Positions 9,807 through 19,171 of a stretch of 64,000 bases of DNA are shown in pieces. Source of the stretch: Variovorax sp. N23 (GTDB lineage: Bacteria; Pseudomonadota; Gammaproteobacteria; Burkholderiales; Burkholderiaceae_C); contig NZ_JAOOPY010000010.1 of NCBI RefSeq assembly GCF_025486315.1, forward strand, positions 62,001-126,000, read 5' to 3'. The position numbers and the translations under genes were made by a program. Under the pieces are notes generated by a model. The model worked only from the letters and a program-made list of their open reading frames with translations. It did no database searches and was not told the DNA's origin. Each line of letters opens with the position of its first letter. The stretch's first letter is position 1.

Positions 9807-10294
9807 CCGGCCTGCGCACGCTGTCGCTCGCATTGGCGGGGCTGCTGCTGGCGGGTTGCGCCAGCGAGCCGACCCGCCTCCCGCTGGGAACGACGCGTGC
9901 CGACGCCCTCCAGCGCCTGGGCACGCCGACCGCCGTGTATCCGCTCGCCGGGGGCGAACGCCTGCAGTATTCGCGCGCGCCGATGGGCACCGAGGTGAAC
10001 AACGTCGACCTCGACGCCGGCGGACGGGTCGTCTCGATCCGCCAGGAACTCGACCCGTCGCTCTTCGACCGCACCATCCGCCCCGGCGTGTGGCGCGAAG
10101 CCGACGTGCTGCGCACCTACGGCCGGCCTTTCGAGATCACCCGCGTGTCATCCTTCGACGGGGTGATCTGGACCTGGCGCTTCAAGGACCGGAACGAGCA
10201 CCGCCTTCTGCACATCTACATCGACCCGACCGGGTTGGTGGCGCGCTATCACACGGCCGACGACCTGATGATGCGCGACGACTTCCGCTCGTGA
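9803..10294 (+). CDS. BamE/OmlA-like outer-membrane lipoprotein
   Basis: A 163-residue lipoprotein with a signal peptide ending in the lipobox LLAGC (Cys near residue 19). Two successive segments resemble the small BamE/SmpA fold: [20 protein letters not shown] and [19 protein letters not shown]. The second is followed by a conserved strand [16 protein letters not shown]. The GTG start is chosen because it overlaps the def stop (GTGA) and places the signal peptide correctly. A role in outer-membrane assembly is inferred from the fold only. Its position between def and fmt is notable. Confidence 0.8.
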   Translation: MTGLRTLSLALAGLLLAGCASEPTRLPLGTTRADALQRLGTPTAVYPLAGGERLQYSRAPMGTEVNNVDLDAGGRVVSIRQELDPSLFDRTIRPGVWREADVLRTYGRPFEITRVSSFDGVIWTWRFKDRNEHRLLHIYIDPTGLVARYHTADDLMMRDDFRS

Positions 10295-10301
10295 GGCCGC
10301 T

Positions 10302-11258
10302 TTGACCCTGAAGATCGGATTCGCGGGCACGCCCGAGTTCGCCCGCGTCGCCCTCGAGGCACTGCAGGCCGGCGGCTTCGACATCGCCCTGGTGCTGAGC
10401 CAGCCCGACCGCCCGGCCGGCCGCGGCATGAAGCTGCAGGCCTCGCCGGTCAAGCAGTTCGCGCTGCAGCACGGCTGGCCCGTCGCGCAGCCGCGCAGCC
10501 TGCGCCTGGACGGCAAGTACCCGGACGAGGCGCAGGCGGCGCACGACACGCTGCAGGCGGCCGCGCTCGACGTGCTGGTCGTCGCGGCCTACGGCCTCAT
10601 CCTGCCGCAGTGGGTGCTCGACATGCCGCGCCTGGGCTGCCTCAACATCCATGCGAGCCTGCTGCCGCGCTGGCGTGGCGCCGCGCCGATCCACCGCGCC
10701 ATCGAGGCCGGCGACGCCGAGACCGGCGTGACCATCATGCAGATGGACGCCGGCCTGGACACCGGCGCCATGCTGCTGCGCGAGTCGCTCGCCATCGGCG
10801 ACGACAGCACGGCGCAGCTGCACGACCGGCTGGCGTCCATGGGCGGCCGCCTGATCGTCGATGCGCTGCACCGGGCCGCGGCCGGCACGCTGCAGCCGGT
10901 GCCGCAGCCGGCCGACGGCGTGACCTACGCGCACAAGATCGAGAAGCACGAGGCGGCGGTCGACTGGACGCAGGACGCCGAAACCATCGCCCGCCGCGTC
11001 CGCGCCTTCGATCCCTTCCCCGGCGCCAGCAGCATGCTCGACGGCGCCCCGATCAAGTTCTGGGCGGCCCACGCTCGCAGCGCCACCGTGGCCGAAGTGC
11101 CGGGCACCGTGCTGGCCGTGTCGCCGGCCGGCATCGAAGTCGCCGCGCACGATTCCATCGTCAGCTTCACCGAACTGCAACGCCCCGGCGGCAAGCGCCT
11201 GCCCGTGGCCGACTTCCTGCACGGCTTCGATGTGAAGGCCGGCCAGGTGTTCGGCTGA
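10302..11258 (+). CDS. fmt: Methionyl-tRNA formyltransferase
   Basis: Transfers a formyl group from 10-formyl-tetrahydrofolate to initiator Met-tRNA. The 318-residue protein has an N-terminal Rossmann formyltransferase domain ([18 protein letters not shown]), the folate-binding motif [12 protein letters not shown] with the downstream catalytic aspartate in [11 protein letters not shown], and a C-terminal tRNA-binding domain. The start codon appears to be TTG, with GAGG 5 nt upstream and 7 bp after the lipoprotein stop. Its stop shares one base with the azlC start. Confidence 0.95.
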   Translation: MTLKIGFAGTPEFARVALEALQAGGFDIALVLSQPDRPAGRGMKLQASPVKQFALQHGWPVAQPRSLRLDGKYPDEAQAAHDTLQAAALDVLVVAAYGLILPQWVLDMPRLGCLNIHASLLPRWRGAAPIHRAIEAGDAETGVTIMQMDAGLDTGAMLLRESLAIGDDSTAQLHDRLASMGGRLIVDALHRAAAGTLQPVPQPADGVTYAHKIEKHEAAVDWTQDAETIARRVRAFDPFPGASSMLDGAPIKFWAAHARSATVAEVPGTVLAVSPAGIEVAAHDSIVSFTELQRPGGKRLPVADFLHGFDVKAGQVFG

Positions 11259-11995
11259 TGTTCCTGAGCTCAGACATCCGTCGCCGCCCGACCTTCCGCG
11301 AAGGCGTCGCGCAGATGGCGCCCATGGCGGTGGGCATCGGCGCCTGGGGCCTGATGACCGGCGTGGCCATGGTCAAGTCGGGCATGAGCGTGATCGAGGC
11401 GCTGGCCATGACCTTCCTGGTCTATGCCGGCAGTTCGCAGTTGGCGGCCATCCCGCTGCTGGTGGCCGGCGCGCCGGCCTGGGTCATCCTGGCCACGGGC
11501 TTCTGCGTCAACCTGCGCTTCGTGGTGTTCAGTCTGCACCTGCGGCCCTACCTCATGCACATGCCGCGTTGGCGCCGAATGGTGCACGGCTACCTGACGG
11601 CCGACCTGAGCTACGCGACCTTCACCACGCGCTACGCGTCGCCGCCGACCACGCGCGACGAAGAGCGCGCGCAGGAGGCCTTCCTGACCGGCGGCTACTT
11701 CATCACCTGGTGTTCGTGGATGGGCATGAGCACCGTCGGCATCGCGCTGGCCAACCTCATCCCGCAGGCCTGGGGCCTGGGCTTCGCCGGCGTGCTGAGC
11801 CTGGTGGGCATTCTGTGCTCGATGGCGACCACACGCCTGCGCATCCTCTCGGCGCTGATCGCCGGCGCGACGGCGGTGGCCGCCTATGCGCTGCCGCTCA
11901 AGCTGAACATCGTGACCGGCATCGGCGTGGCCGTGCTGCTGTGCTTCTGGCTGGAGAAGCAGTTCGTGCGTGATCCGGCGGAGGCCGACCGATGA
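11258..11995 (+). CDS. azlC: AzlC family branched-chain amino acid exporter, large subunit
   Basis: The 245-residue membrane protein matches AzlC/YgaZ, which with AzlD/YgaH exports branched-chain amino acids. It shows multiple hydrophobic segments and family motifs such as FLVYAGSSQLAAI, GFCVNLRFVVFS and FITWCSWMG. Its ATG overlaps the fmt stop by one base, and its TGA overlaps the azlD ATG (ATGA), so the three genes are translationally coupled. Substrate is inferred from the family. Confidence 0.9.
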   Translation: MFLSSDIRRRPTFREGVAQMAPMAVGIGAWGLMTGVAMVKSGMSVIEALAMTFLVYAGSSQLAAIPLLVAGAPAWVILATGFCVNLRFVVFSLHLRPYLMHMPRWRRMVHGYLTADLSYATFTTRYASPPTTRDEERAQEAFLTGGYFITWCSWMGMSTVGIALANLIPQAWGLGFAGVLSLVGILCSMATTRLRILSALIAGATAVAAYALPLKLNIVTGIGVAVLLCFWLEKQFVRDPAEADR

Positions 11996-12330
11996 CCGGA
12001 ACGACCGACCTCTGGAGCCTGGCCGTGATCGTCGGGCTGGCCGGCGTGACCGTACTGGCGCGCTGCTTCTTCTTCATCCTCGACCGGCCCTGGGGCCTGC
12101 CCGAGTGGGCGCACCGCGCGCTGCACTACGCCCCGGTCGCGGCGCTGGCGGCGGTTATCGTGCCGGAGATCGTGATGACGCAGGGCCACCTCGTGCCCAC
12201 CTGGCAGGACGCGCGCATCTTCGGCGCCCTGGCGGGCGCGGCCTACTATTTCTGGCGGCGCGGCGTCCTGGGCACCATGCTCGTGGGCATGGCCGTGTAC
12301 CTGCCGCTGCACCTGGGCCTCGGCTGGTAG
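11992..12330 (+). CDS. azlD: AzlD family branched-chain amino acid exporter, small subunit
   Basis: A 112-residue membrane protein with about four hydrophobic helices, the usual AzlD/YgaH size. The conserved segment ALHYAPVAALAAVIVPEI is present. It overlaps the end of azlC by four bases and should form a complex with it. It ends the def-fmt-azl unit; pgk begins 65 bp later, with a short AT-richer leader. Confidence 0.88.
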   Translation: MTGTTDLWSLAVIVGLAGVTVLARCFFFILDRPWGLPEWAHRALHYAPVAALAAVIVPEIVMTQGHLVPTWQDARIFGALAGAAYYFWRRGVLGTMLVGMAVYLPLHLGLGW

Positions 12331-12395
12331 CGGCGGTGAGCGAAACCTACAATGGTTAACGCTTTCGTCTTCCTCTCCTCTTCATCCCACCTTCC

Positions 12396-13589
12396 ATGAA
12401 CGTCATCCGCTTCACCGATCTCTGTGCGCAAGGCAAGGTTGCCGGCCAGCGCGTCTTCATCCGTGCCGACCTCAACGTGCCGCAGGACGACGCGGGCCGC
12501 ATCACCGAAGACACGCGTGTGCGCGCCTCGGTGCCCTGCATCCAGGCCGCGCTCGACGCCGGCGCGGCGGTGATGGTCACGTCGCACCTCGGCCGTCCGA
12601 CCGAGGGCGCCTTCAAGCCCGAGGACTCGCTGGCACCGGTGGCCGAGCGCCTGGCCGAGTTGCTCGGCCGCCCGGTGCCGCTGGTGGCGAACTGGGTCGA
12701 CGGCGTCGACGTGGCGCCGGGCCAGGTCGTGCTGCTGGAGAACTGCCGCGTCAACAAGGGCGAGAAGAAGAACGACGAGACGCTCGCCAGGAAGATGGCC
12801 GCGCTGTGCGACATCTACGTGAACGACGCCTTCGGCACCGCGCACCGCGCCGAGGCCACCACCTACGGCATCGCCCAGTTCGCGAAGATCGCCTCGGCCG
12901 GCCCGCTGTTGGCGGCCGAGATTGACGCCATCACCAAGGCGCTGGCGCATCCCGCCCGGCCGCTGGTGGCGATCGTCGCCGGTTCCAAGGTCAGCACCAA
13001 GCTCACCATCCTCCAGGCGCTGGCCGGCAAGGTCGACCAGCTCATCGTGGGCGGCGGCATCGCCAACACCTTCATGCTGGCCTCGGGCCTGTCGATCGGC
13101 AAGTCGCTGGCCGAGCCCGACCTGCTCGACCAGGCCAAGGCGGTGATCGAGGCGATGCGCGCGCGCGGCGCCGACGTGCCGATCCCGGTCGACGTGGTCA
13201 CGGCCAAGACCTTCGCGGCCGATGCGACAGCCACCGTCAAGGCGGCCGATGCGGTGGCGGAGGACGACCTCATCCTGGACATCGGCCCCAAGACCGCCGA
13301 GATGCTGGCCGCGCAACTGCGCGAAGCTGGCACCATCGTGTGGAACGGCCCGGTCGGCGTGTTCGAGTTCGAGGCCTTCTCGCACGGCACCGAAGCCATC
13401 GCCCGCGCCATCGCCCAGAGCAAGGCCTTCTCCATCGCCGGCGGCGGCGACACGCTGGCGGCCATCGCCAAGTACGGCATCGAGAAGGACGTGGGCTACA
13501 TCTCGACCGGCGGCGGCGCCTTCCTCGAGATCCTCGAGGGCAAGACGCTGCCGGCCTTCGAGATCCTGAGCAAGCGCGCCGCGGGCTGA
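12396..13589 (+). CDS. pgk: Phosphoglycerate kinase
   Basis: Interconverts 1,3-bisphosphoglycerate + ADP and 3-phosphoglycerate + ATP in glycolysis and, in autotrophs, the Calvin cycle. The 397-residue protein has substrate-binding motifs [10 protein letters not shown] and SHLGRPT, the segment [17 protein letters not shown], and C-terminal nucleotide-binding motifs WNGPVGVFE and GGGDT. Full length, no oddities. A strong terminator follows. Confidence 0.97.
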   Translation: MNVIRFTDLCAQGKVAGQRVFIRADLNVPQDDAGRITEDTRVRASVPCIQAALDAGAAVMVTSHLGRPTEGAFKPEDSLAPVAERLAELLGRPVPLVANWVDGVDVAPGQVVLLENCRVNKGEKKNDETLARKMAALCDIYVNDAFGTAHRAEATTYGIAQFAKIASAGPLLAAEIDAITKALAHPARPLVAIVAGSKVSTKLTILQALAGKVDQLIVGGGIANTFMLASGLSIGKSLAEPDLLDQAKAVIEAMRARGADVPIPVDVVTAKTFAADATATVKAADAVAEDDLILDIGPKTAEMLAAQLREAGTIVWNGPVGVFEFEAFSHGTEAIARAIAQSKAFSIAGGGDTLAAIAKYGIEKDVGYISTGGGAFLEILEGKTLPAFEILSKRAAG

Positions 13590-13609
13590 ATGTTCACTTC
13601 GCGCCCATG

Positions 13610-13635
13610 AAAAAGCCCGCATGTGCGGGCTTTTT
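13610..13635. terminator. Bidirectional factor-independent terminator
   Basis: A perfect 12-bp palindrome, AAAAAGCCCGCA then TGCGGGCTTTTT around a 2-nt centre (in practice a shorter stem with a 4-nt loop), lies between convergent pgk and the desaturase gene. A GC-rich stem with A-runs on one side and T-runs on the other terminates both strands. Confidence 0.93.
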
Positions 13636-13656
13636 GCTGTCGTCGCGGGCCGAGGC

Positions 13657-14766
13657 TCAGGCCATGGCCGGCGCGGGTGCGCGCATGGCACTGGTCGCGC
13701 GGCCCTGGAAGTCGGTCCAGCACTGGCGCGAGAAGTCGTAGAGCTTGCAGGCGCGGGCGGTGGAGAAGTACCACTTCCACGAGAAGGGCTGGACGATGAT
13801 GCGTTCGGGCAGCAGGTGCTCGAGCATCTTCTGTGCTTCCTTGAGCTTGTAGAGCGGAATGCTCATGTCCACGTGGTGCGCTGTGTGCTCCATGATGTGG
13901 TGAATGAGCGCGCCGATCTTTAGCGGGAAGGTGAGGTGGACCGTGGTCGACACGAAGGGCTGCGCACGCTGCCAAGCGGCCTTCTCGTCGTGCCACTGCA
14001 CCTTGACGTGCGTGTGGTGGCCGTAGATCACGAAGCCCATCATGTTGAACCAGAAGGCCATCGGCGCCACGAAGCCGAGCAGCAGCGTCAGCAGCACCGA
14101 CTGGCCGGTAGCCATGGCGGCGGCCGTCAGCGCGGCGATCCAGAGGGCGGCGAAGCCGGTCACGAGTGCGCAGTCCTTGGCGAAGATCGGACGGTAGCTG
14201 TTGCCCATCGTCGCCTTGCGCGGGAACATCATCTTCTTCCACCAGATCTCGACCATGTAGTACAGGCCCGGGCCCCAGCCGCTGCGGTAGATGCGTTCGA
14301 GCACGCGGCGCACCGGCGACAGCGCGCGGTACTCGGCCTGCGTGAGCGGCGCCCAGACGAAGTCGACGCCCTTGAGGTTGGTGAAGCCGTGGTGCACCAC
14401 GTTGTGTCCCATGTCCCAGAGGCTGTAGGCGGTGAGCGAGGGTAGGAAGGCGATGCGGCCCAGCCACTTGTTCAGGCGCCGGTGCGGTGTCAGGCTCTGG
14501 TGGCAGCCGTCGTGCCCGATGATGAAGAGCCGGCCGATGACGAAGCCCGCCAGCAGTCCGGCCAGGAGCTTGAGCCAGACCGGCTTGAGCAGCACCGTGC
14601 CCGTCAAGAGCGCACCGAACAGCAGGTAATCGATGGCCAGCAGCACGAAGGCGCGGACGGTGGTGCGCTGCGAGATCGGGATCAGCCAGGAGCGGATGAC
14701 CTTGCGGTGCGGCAGCGGCATTTCCGGCGACAGGGGCGTGAGAACAGGATCGGTTGGGGTCTGCAT
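13657..14766 (-). CDS. Fatty acid desaturase (membrane di-iron type)
   Basis: A 369-residue integral membrane desaturase. The three histidine boxes that bind the di-iron centre are visible: HDGCHQ, HNVVHH and HTAHH. Hydrophobic segments lie before the first box and between the second and third. Related proteins introduce double bonds into acyl chains of membrane lipids, but the regiospecificity cannot be read. The ATG was chosen by fit to the family N-terminus; a longer frame runs into the divergent pyk leader. The stop lies just beyond the shared terminator. Confidence 0.88.
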   Translation of the reverse strand: MQTPTDPVLTPLSPEMPLPHRKVIRSWLIPISQRTTVRAFVLLAIDYLLFGALLTGTVLLKPVWLKLLAGLLAGFVIGRLFIIGHDGCHQSLTPHRRLNKWLGRIAFLPSLTAYSLWDMGHNVVHHGFTNLKGVDFVWAPLTQAEYRALSPVRRVLERIYRSGWGPGLYYMVEIWWKKMMFPRKATMGNSYRPIFAKDCALVTGFAALWIAALTAAAMATGQSVLLTLLLGFVAPMAFWFNMMGFVIYGHHTHVKVQWHDEKAAWQRAQPFVSTTVHLTFPLKIGALIHHIMEHTAHHVDMSIPLYKLKEAQKMLEHLLPERIIVQPFSWKWYFSTARACKLYDFSRQCWTDFQGRATSAMRAPAPAMA

Positions 14767-14971
14767 AAGACGAGGCGAAAGAAAGGAGAAACGACGGCGC
14801 GGGGTATGCACCGTAACGCATTCATCGGAAGGGGTCATGACGAAGATCAAGCAGCGCTGGGTTGTCTGGGGCAACCGTGTCGTATCGCGCAATGCCGTCT
14901 CCACATGTGAGAATTGTGCCAAAACCCCGATCCGCCCCGGAACGGATTCCCCGACAGCCCCAGGAGACACT

Positions 14972-16420
14972 GTGGACACGACCCGCCTTCCCCGCCATGC
15001 CACCAAGATCGTCGCGACGCTCGGCCCTGCGTCGAACACGCTCGAATTGATCGAGCAGATGATCGTGCACAAGGTGAGCGTGGTGCGGTTGAACTTCAGC
15101 CACGGCACCGCGCAGGACCACATCGACCGCGCCGCCATGGTGCGCGAGGCAGCGCGCCGCGCCGGCCGCGAGGTGGCCATCATGGCCGACCTGCAGGGCC
15201 CGAAGATCCGCGTCGGCAAGTTCGCGCAGGGCAAGATCTGGCTGGAGCCGGGCGCCAAGTTCGTGCTGGACGCGTCACGCACCGAACTCGGCGACGTCGA
15301 TGCCGTCGGCCTCGACTACAAGGACCTGCCGCGCGACGTGAAGGCCGGCGACCGCCTGCTGCTCAACGACGGCCTCATCGTGCTGATCGTGAACCTGGTC
15401 AAGGGCGAGGCGGTGCACACCACCGTGCTGCTCGGCGGCGAACTGTCGAACAACAAGGGCATCAACAAGCAGGGCGGCGGCCTCACGGCACCGGCGCTGA
15501 CGGCCAAGGACATGGAGGACATCAAGACCGCCATGAGCTTCCAGGCCGACTACGTGGCGGTGAGCTTCCCGAAGAACGCGACCGACATGGAGATGGCGCG
15601 CCAGCTCTGCAACGTGGCCGCGGCCGAGTTCGGCCATCGGCCAGGAATGATCGCCAAGATCGAGCGGGTCGAAGCGATCCCGAACCTGGAAGCGATCTTG
15701 CGTGCCAGCGACGGCATCATGGTCGCGCGCGGCGACCTCGCGGTCGAAGTCGGCAACGCGGCCGTGCCGGCGCTGCAGAAGAAAATGATCCGCATGGCGC
15801 GCGAGATGGACCGCGTGGTCATCACCGCCACGCAGATGATGGAGTCGATGATCACCAACCCGGTGCCCACGCGCGCCGAGGTGAGCGACGTGGCCAATGC
15901 CGTGCTCGACGGCACCGACGCCGTCATGCTCAGCGCCGAGACCGCATCCGGCCGCTACCCGCTGGAGACCGTGCAGGAGATGAGCCGCATCTGCGAAGCC
16001 GCCGAACAGGCCGAGGACACCGCCCGCGACACCGACTTCAGCGGCCACACCTACGCCCGCATCGACCAGGCCATCGCCATGGGCGCGCTCTTCACGGCCC
16101 ACCACCTGGGCGCCAAGGCCATCGTCGCGCTGACCGAATCGGGCTCGACGCCGCTGTGGATGAGCCGCCATTCGGCGCACATCCCGGTCTACGCGCTCAC
16201 CTCGCGCCTGTCGACGCAGCGCAAGATGGCGCTGTACCGCAACGTGCGCCCGCTGCTGATGGATTCGCACACCGACCGCGACACGGCCCTCGACCAGGCC
16301 GAGGCGCACCTGAAGAAGCGCGGCATCGTCCAGAGCGGCGACGTCTACGCCATCACCTGCGGCGAGCCGATGGGCGCCCCCGGCGGCACCAACATGCTGA
16401 AGATCTGCCGCGCGACCTGA
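14972..16420 (+). CDS. pyk: Pyruvate kinase
   Basis: Final glycolytic step: phosphoenolpyruvate + ADP to pyruvate + ATP. The 482-residue protein has the N-terminal motif TKIVATLGPAS, the ADP/PEP-site motif NFSHGT, MADLQGPKIRVG, the active-site region MIAKIERVEAI, MVARGDLAVEVG and the family signature VLDGTDAVMLSAETASG. The GTG start has AGGAG 5 nt upstream and gives the usual length; upstream codons in frame are leader sequence. It diverges from the desaturase across 205 bp. Confidence 0.96.
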   Translation: MDTTRLPRHATKIVATLGPASNTLELIEQMIVHKVSVVRLNFSHGTAQDHIDRAAMVREAARRAGREVAIMADLQGPKIRVGKFAQGKIWLEPGAKFVLDASRTELGDVDAVGLDYKDLPRDVKAGDRLLLNDGLIVLIVNLVKGEAVHTTVLLGGELSNNKGINKQGGGLTAPALTAKDMEDIKTAMSFQADYVAVSFPKNATDMEMARQLCNVAAAEFGHRPGMIAKIERVEAIPNLEAILRASDGIMVARGDLAVEVGNAAVPALQKKMIRMAREMDRVVITATQMMESMITNPVPTRAEVSDVANAVLDGTDAVMLSAETASGRYPLETVQEMSRICEAAEQAEDTARDTDFSGHTYARIDQAIAMGALFTAHHLGAKAIVALTESGSTPLWMSRHSAHIPVYALTSRLSTQRKMALYRNVRPLLMDSHTDRDTALDQAEAHLKKRGIVQSGDVYAITCGEPMGAPGGTNMLKICRAT

Positions 16421-16568
16421 GAGGCTGGGCGTCATTGCCGGCGCGGGCGGCCAGGCCCTCTTCCCCGCCTTCGTGGGCCTGCCGTCGGACCCGTCCCACA
16501 AGCCCCCTCGGTAGAATTGAACTAGTTTTTCTTCATTTCCAATCTTCAATTCCCGCGAGGTATTTCCC

Positions 16569-17633
16569 ATGGCTCTCGTCTCGATGCGCGAACTGCTGGA
16601 CCACGCAGCCGCCAACGGCTACGGCATTCCGGCTTTCAACGTCAACAACCTCGAACAGGTGCAGGCCGTGATGGAAGCCGCCAAGGAAACCGGCGCGCCG
16701 GTCATCCTGCAGGCCAGCGCCGGCGCGCGCAAGTACGCGGGCGAGGGCTTCATCAAGCACCTGATCCAGGCGGCGATCGAGAGCTACCCGAACATCCCGC
16801 TGGTGATGCACCAGGACCACGGCCAGAACCCGGACGTGTGCCAGGGCGCCATCGACCTGGGCTTCTCGTCCGTGATGATGGACGGCTCGCTGGAAGCCGA
16901 CGGCAAGACCATCGCCAGCTACGAGTACAACGTCGAAGTCACGAAGAAGGTGGCGCAGCTGGCGCACCGCGTGGGCGTCACCGTCGAAGGCGAGTTGGGC
17001 TGCCTGGGCTCGCTCGAGACCATGAAGGGTGACAAGGAAGACGGCCACGGCACCGACGCGACCATGACGCGCGAGCAGCTGCTGACCGACCCGGAGCAGG
17101 CCGCCGACTTCGTGCGCCAGACCCAGATCGACGCACTGGCCATCGCCATCGGCACCAGCCACGGCCCGTTCAAGTTCACCCGCAAGCCCACCGGCGACAT
17201 CCTGGCGATCGACCGCATCAAGGAAATCCACCAGCGCATCCCGAGCACCCACCTGGTGATGCACGGCTCGTCGTCGGTGCCGCAGGACCTGCTGGCGATC
17301 ATTCGCCAGTACGGCGGCCAGATCAAGGAAACCTACGGCGTGCCCGTCGAGGAAATCCAGGAAGCCATCAAGCACGGCGTGCGCAAGATCAACATCGACA
17401 CCGACATCCGCCTGGCCATGACCGGTGCCGTGCGCAAGTTCCTGTTCGAGAACCCGGAAAAGTTCGATGCCCGCGAATGGCTCAAGCCGGCGCGCGAAGC
17501 CGCCAAGCTGGTCTGCAAGCAGCGCTACATCGAGTTCGGCTGCGAAGGCCAGGGCGCGAAGATCAAGGGCGACACGCTGCAGGTCGTCGCCGCCAAGTAC
17601 GCCAAGGGCGAGCTCGCGCAAGAAGTGCGCTGA
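16569..17633 (+). CDS. fba: Class II fructose-bisphosphate aldolase, Calvin-cycle subtype
   Basis: Zinc-dependent aldolase that splits or forms fructose 1,6-bisphosphate. The 354-residue protein has the metal-binding motif [20 protein letters not shown], the zinc-ligand segment [19 protein letters not shown] and the phosphate-binding segment [13 protein letters not shown]. These match the longer Calvin-cycle type common in Burkholderiales; this alone does not show that the organism fixes CO2. GCGAGG lies upstream of the ATG. A terminator follows. Confidence 0.96.
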   Translation: MALVSMRELLDHAAANGYGIPAFNVNNLEQVQAVMEAAKETGAPVILQASAGARKYAGEGFIKHLIQAAIESYPNIPLVMHQDHGQNPDVCQGAIDLGFSSVMMDGSLEADGKTIASYEYNVEVTKKVAQLAHRVGVTVEGELGCLGSLETMKGDKEDGHGTDATMTREQLLTDPEQAADFVRQTQIDALAIAIGTSHGPFKFTRKPTGDILAIDRIKEIHQRIPSTHLVMHGSSSVPQDLLAIIRQYGGQIKETYGVPVEEIQEAIKHGVRKINIDTDIRLAMTGAVRKFLFENPEKFDAREWLKPAREAAKLVCKQRYIEFGCEGQGAKIKGDTLQVVAAKYAKGELAQEVR

Positions 17634-17650
17634 GCATCTCCCGTCGGCCG

Positions 17651-17676
17651 AAGCCACCGCTCGCGGTGGCTTTTTT
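17651..17676 (+). terminator. Factor-independent terminator of fba
   Basis: AAGCCACCG-CTCG-CGGTGGCTT forms a 9-bp stem with a 4-nt loop, followed at once by a run of six T (17671-17676). It lies 18 bp after the fba stop codon and separates fba from purC. Confidence 0.93.
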
Positions 17677-17724
17677 CTGCGCGCACAATCCGCCTTTCCC
17701 TTCCGTTTTCTTCACGTCTTCGCC

Positions 17725-18630
17725 ATGACCACCGTCCACACCTCCTCCATCCAAAGCCTGCCCCTGCTCGCGCGTGGCAAGGTGCGCGACAACTACGCCG
17801 TGGGCGACGACCGCATCCTGATGGTCGCGAGTGATCGGCTCTCGGCCTTCGACGTGATCATGGGCGAGCCGATTCCCGGCAAGGGCGTGATCCTCACGCA
17901 GATGGCGCTCTGGTGGTTCGACCGGCTCGGCCACCTGTGCCCCAACCACCTGACCGGCGATGCGCCGGAGAGCGTGGTGACCGAGGCCGAGGTGCCGCAG
18001 GTCAAGGACCGTTCGATGCTGGTCAAGCGCCTGAAGCCGATCCCGGTCGAGGCCGTGGTGCGCGGCTACCTCGCCGGCAGCGGCTGGAAGGAGTACCAGG
18101 AGAACCGTGCCGTCTGCGGCGTGCCGCTGCCCGAGGGCCTGACCAACGCCAGCCAGTTGCCGCGGCCGATCTTCACGCCGGCCGCCAAGGCCGCGGCCGG
18201 CGAGCACGACGAGAACATCAGCTACGACCGCGTGGTCGAGATCGTCGGCCCGGCGTTGGCGCAGAAGATCCGCGAGACCAGCATCGCCATCTACGAAGCC
18301 GCCGCCGAGATCGCGCTGGCCAAGGGCATGATCATTGCCGACACAAAGTTCGAGTTCGGCCTGGACGAAGCCGGCACGCTGGTGCTGATGGACGAGGTGC
18401 TCACGCCCGACAGCTCGCGCTACTGGCCGGTCGAAGGCTACGAAGAGGCGCTGCGCAACGGCACCAACCCACCGAGCTACGACAAGCAGTTCGTGCGCGA
18501 CTGGCTCGAGGCCACCAAGGTCAACGGCAAGCCCTGGGACAAGACGCCGCCCGCCCCGCGCCTGCCGGCCGAGATCATCGAGAAGACCGCGGCCAAGTAC
18601 CGCGAGGCGCTGGAGCGGCTGACGGGCTGA
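17725..18630 (+). CDS. purC: Phosphoribosylaminoimidazole-succinocarboxamide synthase
   Basis: Condenses CAIR with aspartate using ATP in purine synthesis. The 301-residue protein shows [49 protein letters not shown] and [16 protein letters not shown], all family hallmarks. The length matches the longer betaproteobacterial form. purE and purK lie 3 kb downstream, separated by pyrB and the thioredoxin gene on the other strand. Confidence 0.96.
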   Translation: MTTVHTSSIQSLPLLARGKVRDNYAVGDDRILMVASDRLSAFDVIMGEPIPGKGVILTQMALWWFDRLGHLCPNHLTGDAPESVVTEAEVPQVKDRSMLVKRLKPIPVEAVVRGYLAGSGWKEYQENRAVCGVPLPEGLTNASQLPRPIFTPAAKAAAGEHDENISYDRVVEIVGPALAQKIRETSIAIYEAAAEIALAKGMIIADTKFEFGLDEAGTLVLMDEVLTPDSSRYWPVEGYEEALRNGTNPPSYDKQFVRDWLEATKVNGKPWDKTPPAPRLPAEIIEKTAAKYREALERLTG

Positions 18631-18655
18631 GGGCCGCTCCTGGGCGCCGCCCCGT

Positions 18656-19093
18656 TCAGCGGCTGTCCAGCACCGCCAGCGTCCGCCCGCTGTCGTCCAG
18701 CAGCGTGAGCTGGCTGCCGAGCCGGCTGTAGCCCGTGGTGGCCTGCAGCGCGGCGAAGAAGTTGCTTTCCATCGCGTTGCGCTCGGGCTCGACGCAGGCC
18801 GTGCGCGTCGCGACCAGCGGGCCGATCGTCAGGCGGTGGCCGGCACGCAGATAGGGCCCGGAGACGCGGTTGCAGCCGCCGGAGCCGCTCACGCGCGAAC
18901 CGTCGAACTGCAGCTGCGCATCGCGCCGCGGGTCGCCATCGCGCTGGGCCGGCTGGAGGCCGACGCTGACCAGCCGCCAAGTCTGCGATTCGATCGGCTC
19001 GTCGAGGCTCACGCTGGTGCCGCAACCGGCCAGCAGGGCGATGCCGAGGATCGGCAGGGCGAAGCGTGAAGAAAGGCGGCGGATGAACGGCAT
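18656..19093 (-). CDS. META domain lipoprotein (HslJ-like)
   Basis: A 145-residue lipoprotein with signal peptide and lipobox ALLAGC (Cys near residue 24). The mature part is a single META domain: ESQTWRLVSV, FDGSRVSGSGGCNRVSGPY and NAMESNFFAALQAT match the family. HslJ-type META proteins are linked to outer-membrane stress or drug tolerance, with no known enzymatic function. The internal ATG (second methionine) was chosen because it gives a normal signal peptide. It converges on purC. Confidence 0.85.
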   Translation of the reverse strand: MPFIRRLSSRFALPILGIALLAGCGTSVSLDEPIESQTWRLVSVGLQPAQRDGDPRRDAQLQFDGSRVSGSGGCNRVSGPYLRAGHRLTIGPLVATRTACVEPERNAMESNFFAALQATTGYSRLGSQLTLLDDSGRTLAVLDSR

Positions 19094-19171
19094 GGAAGTC
19101 CTGTGTCGATGCATGCGGCGACGCCCGCCGCGCCGCGATGGTAATGCGGCACGCGGCGCCGGATCAGCCCC

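Noticed and set aside
16421..16568. Possible small gene between pyk and fba
   Set aside because: No frame with a ribosome binding site and plausible composition; it reads as leader sequence for fba.
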